Source: Acidimicrobiaceae bacterium
GTDB taxonomy: Bacteria > Actinomycetota > Acidimicrobiia > Acidimicrobiales > MedAcidi-G1
Direction of reading: 5' to 3'
NCBI GenBank assembly: GCA_002726315.1
Contig: PBSS01000005.1
Location: 19,054-69,730, forward strand
DNA length: 50,677 bases
A program made the translations under genes and the position numbers. This document shows positions 1 through 7,130 of the stretch, in pieces (position 1 is the stretch's first letter; every line of letters starts with the position of its first letter). Below the pieces are notes generated by a model. It was not told where the DNA came from, made no database searches, and saw only the letters and a program-made list of their open reading frames with translations.

Positions 1-71
1 TGCGGATCCTTCAGGGCCAGATTGTCTAATTGCATGCCAGGTAGTTTCAGAAGAGGCCTTCAGGTGTCAGG

Positions 72-863
72 ATGGCGCTCGTGAGACGGTGCTTCCAATG
101 CGGGATCGAGTATGCGGCTGGCGTGTCCGACTGTGTCGAGTGTGGTATCGAGTTGGTCGATGGGGCCCCATCTGTCGAGGTTGGGCCGACGGTCCAGGAC
201 CAGTTGGCTTATGAACTCCACGAATGGGCGGGCGAGAGCCGTCGCATCCTGGACCAGTTGCTCAGCGCCCAGGGCATCCCCCATACCTGGCAGGGTGCCA
301 CGCTTGTTGTTTCTGAGGTCGACGAGGCTGCCGTTGACCTTGCAGTCGAGGAAGCCGAGTCGACGGGAACGCCCAAGTTGGATTCCGATGGCGAGCAGTT
401 GGCCTATGAGATGTCGGGATGGGGTGCCGACGAGCAGACGGCTTTCAGTGAACTGCTGGGCAGGTTGGCAGTTGCGCACGAGTTCGATTCTCAGGGTGAC
501 TTGGTCGTGATGGCTGTCGACGAGGACACCGTGGAGTCGGCCATCGATGCTTTCCAGGGGGCCGTTGATGATCGGCCGGAGTTGGAAGGGCTTGATGCCA
601 ACAGCCTTCTGACGGACCTTTTCGTGGCCTGCGACAGACTCCGGCGCGACGCCCGAGACAACTCCGGCGTGGAAAACCTGGTTGGCCTCGCTCCAGTGCT
701 TGGCAACCACCGGCCACCGTTTGGTATCGACCCCGTCCTATGGAACTCACTGGGGGAGCGGGCGGCCGACTTAGCAGGCATGTTGGCTGACGGCGGGGCG
801 GAACATGACGACATGTGCTCCCGGGCCGCCGAGTTGGCCGAGATACTTCGCCAGATCGTCTGA
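72..863 (+). CDS. Zinc-ribbon protein with a duplicated domain, function unknown
   Basis: 263 residues. The N-terminus holds a compact zinc ribbon with two CxxC pairs (C7/C10 and C21/C24). Two related segments follow, at about residues 44-96 and 109-163. Each opens with QLAYE(L/M), carries a helix, then a strand-like TLVV or DLVV and an acidic VDE-D/A-V helix, so the pair looks like a tandem duplication of a small alpha/beta domain (DUF2007-like folds are similar, but I cannot assign the family). The C-terminal 90 residues are helical and acidic. There is no signal peptide or membrane segment, so it is probably cytosolic. The ATG start has only a weak upstream purine run. The downstream gene has its own Shine-Dalgarno 90 nt away. 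No function is assigned. Confidence 0.75.
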   Translation: MALVRRCFQCGIEYAAGVSDCVECGIELVDGAPSVEVGPTVQDQLAYELHEWAGESRRILDQLLSAQGIPHTWQGATLVVSEVDEAAVDLAVEEAESTGTPKLDSDGEQLAYEMSGWGADEQTAFSELLGRLAVAHEFDSQGDLVVMAVDEDTVESAIDAFQGAVDDRPELEGLDANSLLTDLFVACDRLRRDARDNSGVENLVGLAPVLGNHRPPFGIDPVLWNSLGERAADLAGMLADGGAEHDDMCSRAAELAEILRQIV

Positions 864-954
864 GGATCGACTGCGCAGCATCCATTTGAATGGGGACAGC
901 TAGGCGTGTGATAGGAACTGCTTCCTCAGGTACTGGCAAGCAGGAGGCACGAAG

Positions 955-1245
955 ATGCGCTTTTTTCAGTTGATGGAGTTCCGGTCTACTGCAGAGGATG
1001 CGATTACTGAACTCCACCGCTTCAGGGACTTGATGGGCGACCAGACAACTGCTCGCCGGTGCACGGTTTGTGTCGACCGCGAAGATCCGGGTCTCATTAT
1101 CCAGATTGTCGAGTTTGACTCCTATGAGGAGGCCATGGCCAACAGTGAGCACGAGATAACACAGGACGAGGCAGCCAAGATTGAAGAGTCAAGCGGTGGT
1201 GTCACGTTCAGGAACCTTGACGTGGTTGAGGTTGTGGAGATCTGA
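955..1245 (+). CDS. Small dimeric alpha/beta-barrel-like protein, function unknown
   Basis: 96 residues, starting at an ATG 8 nt after a clear AGGAGG (942-947). The predicted beta-alpha-beta-beta-alpha-beta order (MRFFQLMEF, a helix, then CTVCVDRE, IIQIVEF, a helix rich in E/A, and FRNLDVVEVVEI) resembles dimeric alpha-beta barrel proteins of the ABM/ferredoxin-like type. These often bind or modify small aromatic or haem-like ligands. The phrase EFDSYEEAMANSE is typical of that group. No catalytic residue can be named. It ends 19 nt before the convergent desaturase gene. Confidence 0.72.
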   Translation: MRFFQLMEFRSTAEDAITELHRFRDLMGDQTTARRCTVCVDREDPGLIIQIVEFDSYEEAMANSEHEITQDEAAKIEESSGGVTFRNLDVVEVVEI

Positions 1246-1264
1246 GGCCCATTGCTCCTAATGC

Positions 1265-2266
1265 TCAGGTGGCAACTACCTGCGGTCTCGGGCCAGCGGC
1301 CAGTGCCCGCCAGAGGGAGCGGTAGGAAGGCCAGATCAGGTCGGTGGTTAGGTAGCCATCTTCGATGAGTGCCCGATGGAGACGTGGGAGGTGCCTCATC
1401 GGAACGGTTGGATCAACGTGGTGTGCCACGTGGTAGCCGACATTGCAGGGGACTAACAGAGCTTGTGCCAGCGGATTTTGGCGTACGTGGCGGCTGGCCC
1501 TGCGACGGTCCGCTGACCGAGTCATGCCGCCGTGTTCAGCAATGGCACGGAGCCTGTTCACCGGATGGTAGAGAAATGCCCAAGGGACGACCCACATGAA
1601 CAGGTAGAGCCATGGGTGTCCAGCTAGGGCGAATACTGCCGCAATGAGTACCTGCCCAGCCAGCAACATGAGGGTCAGTTTCCGGTGCTGGACATTACCC
1701 AACTGTTGGAACCGTGGACGTAGGATCCGAAAAGCCGACACTCCACTGGCATCCCTGATCAGCTTTCGAAGCATCGACGATGGGCTTATCGGGTAGAGAG
1801 CATAGAGCAAGAAGTCGGGCTCCTTCGGGCCGAACTCGTCGCGGTGGTGGTTGATGTGACCCAGACGGTAACCGTGGCTGCCGGTACCAAAGGTCAACCA
1901 ACCGATGAGGGTGATTCCTACCAGGTCATTCAGGCGCCGGTTTGAAAACAGCACTCGATGGGCGGCCTCGTGGTGGAGGATGAAAAGGCGGTTCTGAGCC
2001 AATGCCATTGTTGGTATGGCCAACACCCAGGCAACCGGGTGGTTGAGGGTGACAGCGGCCCAGACCACAAGTGCGGGTAGGGCCACGGTTGTGATTACTG
2101 TGACGATGTTACGGGTGACGGGGATGTGTCTCAGTTCGTCACGGAAGGTGTCTCTGGGACGACCATCTGGGTGGAGGCGGGCACTTCCGGAAAAGGGCGA
2201 GGGGTTGGGTGCCATGCCCCCGGTCATGGTGGACACCAGTGTGTCATGGTCGTCGGTGTTGCCCAT
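1265..2266 (-). CDS. Membrane fatty-acid desaturase (di-iron)
   Basis: 333 residues. This is the integral-membrane desaturase/hydroxylase family, which introduces double bonds into acyl chains with a di-iron centre, O2 and an electron donor. The three histidine boxes are present: HHEAAH at 98-103, HINHH at 137-141 and HVAHH at 279-283, plus EHGG at 244-247. Hydrophobic segments at about 53-93, 112-127 and 198-235 flank the boxes as expected. The ATG start lies 6 nt after TAGTCT on the minus strand, so the mRNA is probably leaderless. It is divergent from the hydrolase at 2323, sharing a 56-nt promoter region. The substrate (lipid acyl, sphingolipid or carotenoid) cannot be told from sequence; acyl lipid is the default. 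Confidence 0.88.
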   Translation of the reverse strand: MGNTDDHDTLVSTMTGGMAPNPSPFSGSARLHPDGRPRDTFRDELRHIPVTRNIVTVITTVALPALVVWAAVTLNHPVAWVLAIPTMALAQNRLFILHHEAAHRVLFSNRRLNDLVGITLIGWLTFGTGSHGYRLGHINHHRDEFGPKEPDFLLYALYPISPSSMLRKLIRDASGVSAFRILRPRFQQLGNVQHRKLTLMLLAGQVLIAAVFALAGHPWLYLFMWVVPWAFLYHPVNRLRAIAEHGGMTRSADRRRASRHVRQNPLAQALLVPCNVGYHVAHHVDPTVPMRHLPRLHRALIEDGYLTTDLIWPSYRSLWRALAAGPRPQVVAT

Positions 2267-2272
2267 GGGGTG

Positions 2273-2278
2273 AGACTA
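2273..2278 (-). promoter_or_regulatory. -10 box of the desaturase gene
   Basis: TAGTCT read on the minus strand, with exactly 6 nt to the ATG at 2266. This spacing puts +1 on or beside the start codon, consistent with a leaderless transcript. No convincing -35 is seen. Confidence 0.55.
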
Positions 2279-2310
2279 TCGGTGTCTCCGGGGAGGCACC
2301 GGATCGCGCC

Positions 2311-2316
2311 TACCAT
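2311..2316 (+). promoter_or_regulatory. -10 box of the alpha/beta hydrolase gene
   Basis: TACCAT followed by 6 nt and then the ATG at 2323, so the transcript is probably leaderless. It lies back to back with the desaturase promoter 33 nt away on the other strand. Confidence 0.5.
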
Positions 2317-2322
2317 CGCTGG

Positions 2323-2883
2323 ATGTCCGCAGCCGGAATCTTTCTAACCCCCGGCGCCGGGTCCAATCGCGACCAGATGGGCCTTGTTGCCCTTGCTGAT
2401 CACTTGTCTCCACTGCCGGTCAAGCGGATGGACTTCGTCTACCGAATAGCAGGTAGACCGTTTCCAGACAGGGCGCCAAAGCTTGTTGATGAGGTGCGTG
2501 AAGGGGTTGCAGCGATGGCTGCGGACCTGGGCGTTGAGTCAGGTGACCTTGTGCTAGGGGGGCGCAGTATGGGTGGTCGGATCTGCTCGATGGCTGTTGC
2601 AGGTGGCCTCCCCGCTTGTGGGCTGGTGCTTATCAGCTACCCACTACACCCCCCCCGAAAGCCCGAGAACTTGAGAGTGGACCACTTCCCCGATATCGAC
2701 GTGCCATGCCTGTTCGTGTCCGGAGACCGCGACGAGTTCGGCTCCCCGGAGGAGTTTGACAAGCACCTGCCAGCGATTTCCGGTCAGGTCACCATGGTGT
2801 GGATTCCCAAGAAGCGCCACGATCTTCGAGACGCCGAGGATGCCGTGTGTGAAGTGGTAGAGGGCTGGCTTGATGGCCTCTAG
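2323..2883 (+). CDS. Alpha/beta hydrolase, KANL3/Tex30-like
   Basis: 186 residues from the ATG at 2323. That start is preferred over upstream in-frame codons because it follows TACCAT-N6 and gives the family N-terminus (FLTPGAGSNRD, strand plus oxyanion turn). The nucleophile elbow is GGRSMGGR. An acid/loop region follows at CLFVSGDRDEFG, and a C-terminal His sits in KKRHDLRD. This short cytosolic hydrolase family (KANL3/Tex30, 'dienelactone-hydrolase-like') has no settled bacterial substrate. Its TAG stop overlaps the stop of the convergent MFS gene at a shared CTAG (2880-2883). Confidence 0.8.
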   Translation: MSAAGIFLTPGAGSNRDQMGLVALADHLSPLPVKRMDFVYRIAGRPFPDRAPKLVDEVREGVAAMAADLGVESGDLVLGGRSMGGRICSMAVAGGLPACGLVLISYPLHPPRKPENLRVDHFPDIDVPCLFVSGDRDEFGSPEEFDKHLPAISGQVTMVWIPKKRHDLRDAEDAVCEVVEGWLDGL

Positions 2884-4361
2884 TCAGGTGATTCAGCCAG
2901 TGGGACATCATCGGGATTCAGTGTCTCCAACTCAACTCGTGCAGTCTCGGGGAACCGAGTCAGCACAAGTACGGCAGCCAGAATGGGGCCGATACCGACA
3001 ATTGCCAGGGCATGCCCGTAGTTGTCGAGGCGGTCGACGATGACGCCCACGAGCACCAGGCCAGTTGCGCTACCGAGTACACCGAGAGTCACGATGATCC
3101 CGTTGGCCCTTGCTCGATGGGTCGTAGAAAACAACTCTGGACCGTAGACACCGAGAGCCACGGTCAACGCACCGAGCACCACTCCGACCAGGTGGCTTGC
3201 CCACATCAACCCGCCTGACAAGTAGTAACTGGCTACGAGCCAAACTGTGCCAGCCACGAGGCCGGCGGCTCCCACGCCTCTCCGTCCACGGGTGTCAGCC
3301 AGTCGCCCTGCAACGAAGATCCCGATTCCGGCCGGGGTTGATGTGAACAGGGTGAATAGGGCTATCCCTGAGGCGCTATAGCCCCGGTGGTCCTTGAGGA
3401 AGTCGTTTTGGAACTGGCTGGCCGGAGCGGCGAATACCAGCAACAAGAAGGCGGTTGTTGCCAAGAGGAGCAGTCGGCGGTGCTCAGCTGAGCGGCTGGT
3501 CGGTCGTAGCAGTCTGCTGGAAGTCATGCTGGGCCTGTTGGCCGAAAATCGTCTCGACTCGGGTAGCCGTCGAGCAACCGCCACCAATCCCGGGAGTGCC
3601 AGAAGTGGTACCAGATAAACGATTCGCCAGCCGCGCTCATCGAGGTCTGCCACCGGCAGCACCCAGACGGCCATTCCGGCTCCGAGGGCGGCGGAAAGGG
3701 CCAGGATGCTCACTCCGTAAGCACGCGACCCACGGGGTAGTTCTTCAGCTGCGAATACCCCTATCAAGATCCCCATTCCCATGGTCAAGCCCCTAGCGAC
3801 CATCTGAGTGCTGCCAAGGAACCAGAGCCCCGTCGAGGCGGCGCCCAGGGCGGTTATCACAACGGCAAGGGCGGCAGCGCCCATGAGGAGGCTGCGTCGT
3901 CCCCTCCTGTCGGCCAGCGCCACGACGACCAGTGCCACGATGATCCCTAGGCGCACCAGGGCCAGTGTCAGACCCTGGGCAGTGTCACTGCGGTCGAATT
4001 CATCGGCGGCGAACGTGATGGTCTGGGTGATGACAGTTCCCAGGTACCCGTCAACCACCTGTATCAGAGCAAGAAGGCTGAGTACTCTGGCTGCGCGGGC
4101 ATCCAGCCGTTCGGGTGGCGCCCACCAAGGGTTTGAGCGGCGACGTAGGCCGTAGCGCATCGGCCACCAAAAGACAACCCACCAGACCGGCGTGGCCATC
4201 GTGTAACTGAACCGCTCGGTTACCCGATGGCCGTCGCCATCAGGTAGGACCTCAAGTTTTCGTTCATAATGTTCGAACGGTCCCTCGGCGAGGCCGAATA
4301 TGTCATTGCCCAAGTCCGTCTCACCGACCAGGTCGTTGCGTGGAGTGCGTAGTTCGGCCAA
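2880..4361 (-). CDS. MFS transporter (sugar/organic solute porter type)
   Basis: 493 residues with about 12 membrane segments, beginning with a cytosolic N-terminal tail of about 85 residues rich in charged residues. The signature loop between TM2 and TM3 reads ADRRGRRSLLMG, and its counterpart in the second half is GRLADTRGRRGVG. Both match the MFS G-x-x-x-D-R/K-x-G-R-R motif. No substrate can be assigned. The only usable start is TTG at 4359-4361. The frame stays open further upstream through the murA promoter region but has no ATG, GTG or TTG there. It is divergent from murA and converges on the hydrolase gene, sharing the CTAG stop overlap. Confidence 0.85.
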   Translation of the reverse strand: MAELRTPRNDLVGETDLGNDIFGLAEGPFEHYERKLEVLPDGDGHRVTERFSYTMATPVWWVVFWWPMRYGLRRRSNPWWAPPERLDARAARVLSLLALIQVVDGYLGTVITQTITFAADEFDRSDTAQGLTLALVRLGIIVALVVVALADRRGRRSLLMGAAALAVVITALGAASTGLWFLGSTQMVARGLTMGMGILIGVFAAEELPRGSRAYGVSILALSAALGAGMAVWVLPVADLDERGWRIVYLVPLLALPGLVAVARRLPESRRFSANRPSMTSSRLLRPTSRSAEHRRLLLLATTAFLLLVFAAPASQFQNDFLKDHRGYSASGIALFTLFTSTPAGIGIFVAGRLADTRGRRGVGAAGLVAGTVWLVASYYLSGGLMWASHLVGVVLGALTVALGVYGPELFSTTHRARANGIIVTLGVLGSATGLVLVGVIVDRLDNYGHALAIVGIGPILAAVLVLTRFPETARVELETLNPDDVPLAESPD

Positions 4362-4447
4362 CTCGGCATCATCTACGAGGTGCTCAACAGCGAGGTTGTG
4401 AGCAGGCTTATTGATGGGGTTGCCTTCCGGTCGGGTCGGGGGCGCAG

Positions 4448-4453
4448 CATACT
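4448..4453 (+). promoter_or_regulatory. -10 box of murA
   Basis: CATACT, 6 nt before the GTG at 4460 (3 nt before the GTG at 4457). The spacing seen in other genes of this window favours 4460 as a leaderless start. Confidence 0.45.
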
Positions 4454-4459
4454 TATGTG

Positions 4460-5743
4460 GTGAATGGCACTATCCCGGTTGACGGGCCAACCTACATACG
4501 CGTCGGGCAGTCTGGAGCTTTGTCTGGAACTGTGCGCGTATCGGGTGCCAAGAACTCGGCACTCAAGCTGATGGCGGCTGCCCTGCTGGCGCCCGGAGAG
4601 TTCACTATCCGCGGTGTGCCCCACATTGCCGACGTTCGATGGATGGGGGAGTTGCTTGAGCAGATGGGCGTAGGGGTGTCCCAGGAGGGAGGAGTGCTCA
4701 CCCTCGATGTTCCCGAAATCGTCAGACCTGAGGCTCCCTACGAGTTGGTGGAGCGGATGCGTGCCTCCATCGTGGTGCTTGGCCCTTTGTTGGGCCGTTT
4801 CGGTGCCGCAAGGATCTCTGTTCCCGGCGGTGACGACTTTGGTCATCGCCCCATTGACATGCACCTCCGGGGTCTCGAGGAACTGGGGGCCACGTTCACC
4901 ACCAGTCATGGCTACATCGAGGGTCGTGTTGACCACCTTGAGGGAACGACGGTGCTGCTTCCATATCCGAGTGTCGGTGCCACTGAAAACCTGCTGATGG
5001 CAGCCGTTCTTGCCCGGGGAACGACAGTGCTCGAGAATGTCGCCCGCGAACCCGAAATTGCAGACTTGGCGGTCTTCTTGAACGCGATGGGTGGCCAGGT
5101 CAGGGGTGCTGGCACCTCCACGATCACGATTGATGGCGTTGAGGGGTTGGAGGCAGTGGAACACACCGTTGTGCCGGACCGCATTGAGGCCGCCACTTAC
5201 ATGGCAGCGGTCGGTATGGCTGGAGGTGAGGTGGAGATTGTAGGGGCCAGGCCCGAACACATGGAGATGCTGCTAGTGAAGTTGCGGGAGATGGGGCTTG
5301 ACTTCTCACCAACCGTCGACGGGTTGACGGTGAAAGCTGTGGGCCGTCGCCGCTCAGTCGACGTGGCGACACTTCCCTATCCGGGGGTCGCCACTGACTA
5401 CCAACCACTGATTGTGACGCTGCTTGCTACTGCGGACGGTGTGGGGATCGTTACTGAAAACGTGTTTGGTGGTCGCTTTCGCTACATAGATGAACTATTG
5501 CGAATGGGGGCCGACATAAGGGCTGAGGGGCATCACGCCGTTATCAGGGGGGTGGACTCACTTTCTGGTGCCCAGGTCCGTGCACCTGACATCCGTGCAG
5601 GAGCCGCACTCGTTATCGCCGGCCTAGTGGCTGACGGTGAGACGCTCATCGGTGACGCCCACCACGTTGAGCGCGGCTACCAAGACCTCGTGGGGAACCT
5701 GGTATCCCTTGGTGCCGAAGTCAGCTACTCGTCACCCGGTTGA
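4460..5743 (+). CDS. murA: UDP-N-acetylglucosamine 1-carboxyvinyltransferase (MurA)
   Basis: 427 residues from GTG 4460 (428 from the adjacent GTG 4457). It transfers enolpyruvate from PEP to UDP-GlcNAc, the first committed step of peptidoglycan synthesis, in the cytosol. The conserved SGAKNSALK is at about 28-36 (K and N bind substrate), and a catalytic-Asp segment sits in VATDYQP. The active-site loop reads PGGDDFGHRPIDMH. Aligned with the E. coli loop GGCTIGARPVDLH, the fosfomycin-reactive Cys115 is replaced by Asp (residue 125). Asp at this position is known in Mycobacterium tuberculosis and Chlamydia MurA and makes the enzyme insensitive to fosfomycin. Length and both inverted alpha/beta domains are normal. 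Confidence 0.97.
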   Translation: MNGTIPVDGPTYIRVGQSGALSGTVRVSGAKNSALKLMAAALLAPGEFTIRGVPHIADVRWMGELLEQMGVGVSQEGGVLTLDVPEIVRPEAPYELVERMRASIVVLGPLLGRFGAARISVPGGDDFGHRPIDMHLRGLEELGATFTTSHGYIEGRVDHLEGTTVLLPYPSVGATENLLMAAVLARGTTVLENVAREPEIADLAVFLNAMGGQVRGAGTSTITIDGVEGLEAVEHTVVPDRIEAATYMAAVGMAGGEVEIVGARPEHMEMLLVKLREMGLDFSPTVDGLTVKAVGRRRSVDVATLPYPGVATDYQPLIVTLLATADGVGIVTENVFGGRFRYIDELLRMGADIRAEGHHAVIRGVDSLSGAQVRAPDIRAGAALVIAGLVADGETLIGDAHHVERGYQDLVGNLVSLGAEVSYSSPG

Positions 5744-5910
5744 TCGGTCCCGGTTCCGTCCTGTCGGACCTCTCCGAGTCTGCGGGCCCGGCGGTCGGCT
5801 ATCCACAGCAGGCCGGCCAGTACACACATGGGTAGGGCTACCAGCAGGATCTCGTCCCAACCGCCCTGGTGGGCCAAGACACCCACCCAAACGACGGCCT
5901 CGATGATCAT
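5725..5910 (-). CDS. Small two-helix membrane protein, unknown
   Basis: 61 residues, antisense-overlapping the last 19 nt of murA. Residues 2-13 and about 20-41 (EILLVALPMCVLAGLLWIA) are hydrophobic. They are followed by a basic, positive-inside stretch (DRRARRLGEVR) and a polar tail. Support that it is real: the ATG follows TAGATT by exactly 6 nt, the same promoter-to-start geometry as its neighbours, and it fills an otherwise empty 240-nt gap. No family is recognised. Confidence 0.6.
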   Translation of the reverse strand: MIIEAVVWVGVLAHQGGWDEILLVALPMCVLAGLLWIADRRARRLGEVRQDGTGTDQPGDE

Positions 5911-5916
5911 TCCGAC

Positions 5917-5922
5917 AATCTA
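5917..5922 (-). promoter_or_regulatory. -10 box of the small membrane protein
   Basis: TAGATT on the minus strand, 6 nt from the ATG at 5910. Confidence 0.45.
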
Positions 5923-5974
5923 GGTCTCCTGGTTCCGGGTGCGACCCGAAGGTGTGGTCGGCGAACGGCGCTGC

Positions 5975-5980
5975 GAGACT
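5975..5980 (+). promoter_or_regulatory. Probable -10 box of the NifU-like gene
   Basis: GAGACT, 6 nt before the ATG at 5987. The first base departs from TANNNT, but the position is the same as in other genes here. Confidence 0.35.
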
Positions 5981-5986
5981 GTAGTC

Positions 5987-6289
5987 ATGAGTCTTGATGT
6001 CACAGCCGAGGTTCCAGTGGGTGACCTCCTAGCCGAGGTCACCAGGGTGATCGACATAATCAGGCCGGCAATCCAGGCAGACGAAGGAGACATCCAACTT
6101 CACGGGGTTGATGAGACAACCGGTGAGGTGACCGTCGAACTGATGGGAGCCTGTGTCAGTTGCCCTGCCTCCGACCAGACCCTTAAGGCAGGCATTGAAA
6201 GGATCCTCAAAGACCGGGTGCCCGCGGTGACCGCCGTTATTAACGTGGGCGATACTTTCGTTGACCATGCCACCGCAGTGAGACTCTGA
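5987..6289 (+). CDS. NifU C-terminal-domain Fe-S scaffold/carrier
   Basis: 100 residues from the ATG at 5987; a longer reading from 5939 would add 16 unconserved residues. The NifU/Nfu fold is clear: an opening helix (VIDIIRPAIQADEGDIQLHGVD), strands ending in VELMGAC, then the cluster-binding C-V-S-C in MGACVSCPAS and a helix (TLKAGIERILKDRVP). Such proteins bind a 4Fe-4S cluster between two monomers and hand it to apo-enzymes. It lies 2 nt upstream of the enoyl-CoA hydratase ATG, so the two are probably co-transcribed. Fe-S clients in the window include IlvD, APS reductase, sulfite reductase and WhiB. Confidence 0.9.
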   Translation: MSLDVTAEVPVGDLLAEVTRVIDIIRPAIQADEGDIQLHGVDETTGEVTVELMGACVSCPASDQTLKAGIERILKDRVPAVTAVINVGDTFVDHATAVRL

Positions 6290-6291
6290 CC

Positions 6292-7104
6292 ATGGACGAC
6301 CTCCAGTTCATCAGAGTCGAACGCCACCCGGTGGGGGAAACCGGTGGGGAGCGGGGATGGGGTGGTGACGTGGTGGTCGTAGTTCTTGATAGACCAAAGG
6401 TGAATGCCCTTAACGCTGACCTTTTGAGAGAACTCGGCCAGATCGCTGAGGCCTGCACAGTTGACCCTCCTGGTGCGTTGGTGGTTACCGGTGGTGGTCG
6501 CCACTTCGCTGCTGGTGCCGAGATCAGTGACTTCACCCAAGCAGTCACCCGCATACCCCTGGCCGAGGCTTTTTTGGCCTCATTTACCGCTCTTGCGGCC
6601 GTGCCCTGCCCAACGATCGCTGCGGTCAACGGCTTTGCCCTGGGAGGTGGAGCCGAGTTGGCCATGTGCTGCGATTTCCGAATCGCCGGGGAGGGAGCGG
6701 TGCTAGGACAGCCTGAGATTCTCCTCGGTATCATCCCAGGGGGTGGTGGAACCCAGCGCTTGGCTCGCCTGGTTGGCCCGGCGAAGGCCAAGGAACTCAT
6801 CTTCAGCGGAGCCCAACTTCCGGCGACTGAGGCTCTCGATATCGGCTGGGTCGACGAGGTCGTGCCTGATGACGAAGTGCTGGCACGAGCCATCGAACGT
6901 GCTTCGATTTACGCGAATGGGCCGCGTGTAGCCATCCGTGCAGCCAAGCGGGCCATCGACGGTGGCCTTGAGGGCAGCCTCGCTGACGGAATCAACCTTG
7001 AGTACGACCTGTTCGTGGACCTGTTCGACACCGACGACGCCACAACCGGTGTGGCCTCGTTCTTTGAGCACGGCCCCGGTAGGGCCGAGTTCACCGGCAC
7101 CTGA
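6292..7104 (+). CDS. Enoyl-CoA hydratase/isomerase
   Basis: 270 residues of the crotonase fold, which hydrates trans-2-enoyl-CoA. Both catalytic glutamates are in place: E122 in GGGAELAMCCD and E142 in GQPEILLGIIPGGGGTQRL. The oxyanion-hole segment GRHFAAGAEISDF at about 70-81 is also present. This combination argues for a true hydratase rather than an isomerase or dehalogenase branch. The start is ATG, 2 nt after the NifU-like stop. The next gene, 27-36 nt downstream, is a putative DMSP lyase whose product acrylate is handled as acryloyl-CoA by hydratases of this family, so a dedicated role is plausible. General beta-oxidation is equally possible. Confidence 0.92.
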   Translation: MDDLQFIRVERHPVGETGGERGWGGDVVVVVLDRPKVNALNADLLRELGQIAEACTVDPPGALVVTGGGRHFAAGAEISDFTQAVTRIPLAEAFLASFTALAAVPCPTIAAVNGFALGGGAELAMCCDFRIAGEGAVLGQPEILLGIIPGGGGTQRLARLVGPAKAKELIFSGAQLPATEALDIGWVDEVVPDDEVLARAIERASIYANGPRVAIRAAKRAIDGGLEGSLADGINLEYDLFVDLFDTDDATTGVASFFEHGPGRAEFTGT

Positions 7105-7130
7105 TCAGGGGCCCGTCGCCTTCACCACGG

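Noticed and set aside
445-1152. 235-residue minus-strand ORF over the first two genes
   Set aside because: The plus-strand genes have a zinc ribbon, repeats and an AGGAGG site; the antisense reading is Arg/Pro-rich.
4373-5260. 295-residue minus-strand ORF opposite murA
   Set aside because: Antisense shadow of murA with Cys/His-rich, low-complexity composition.
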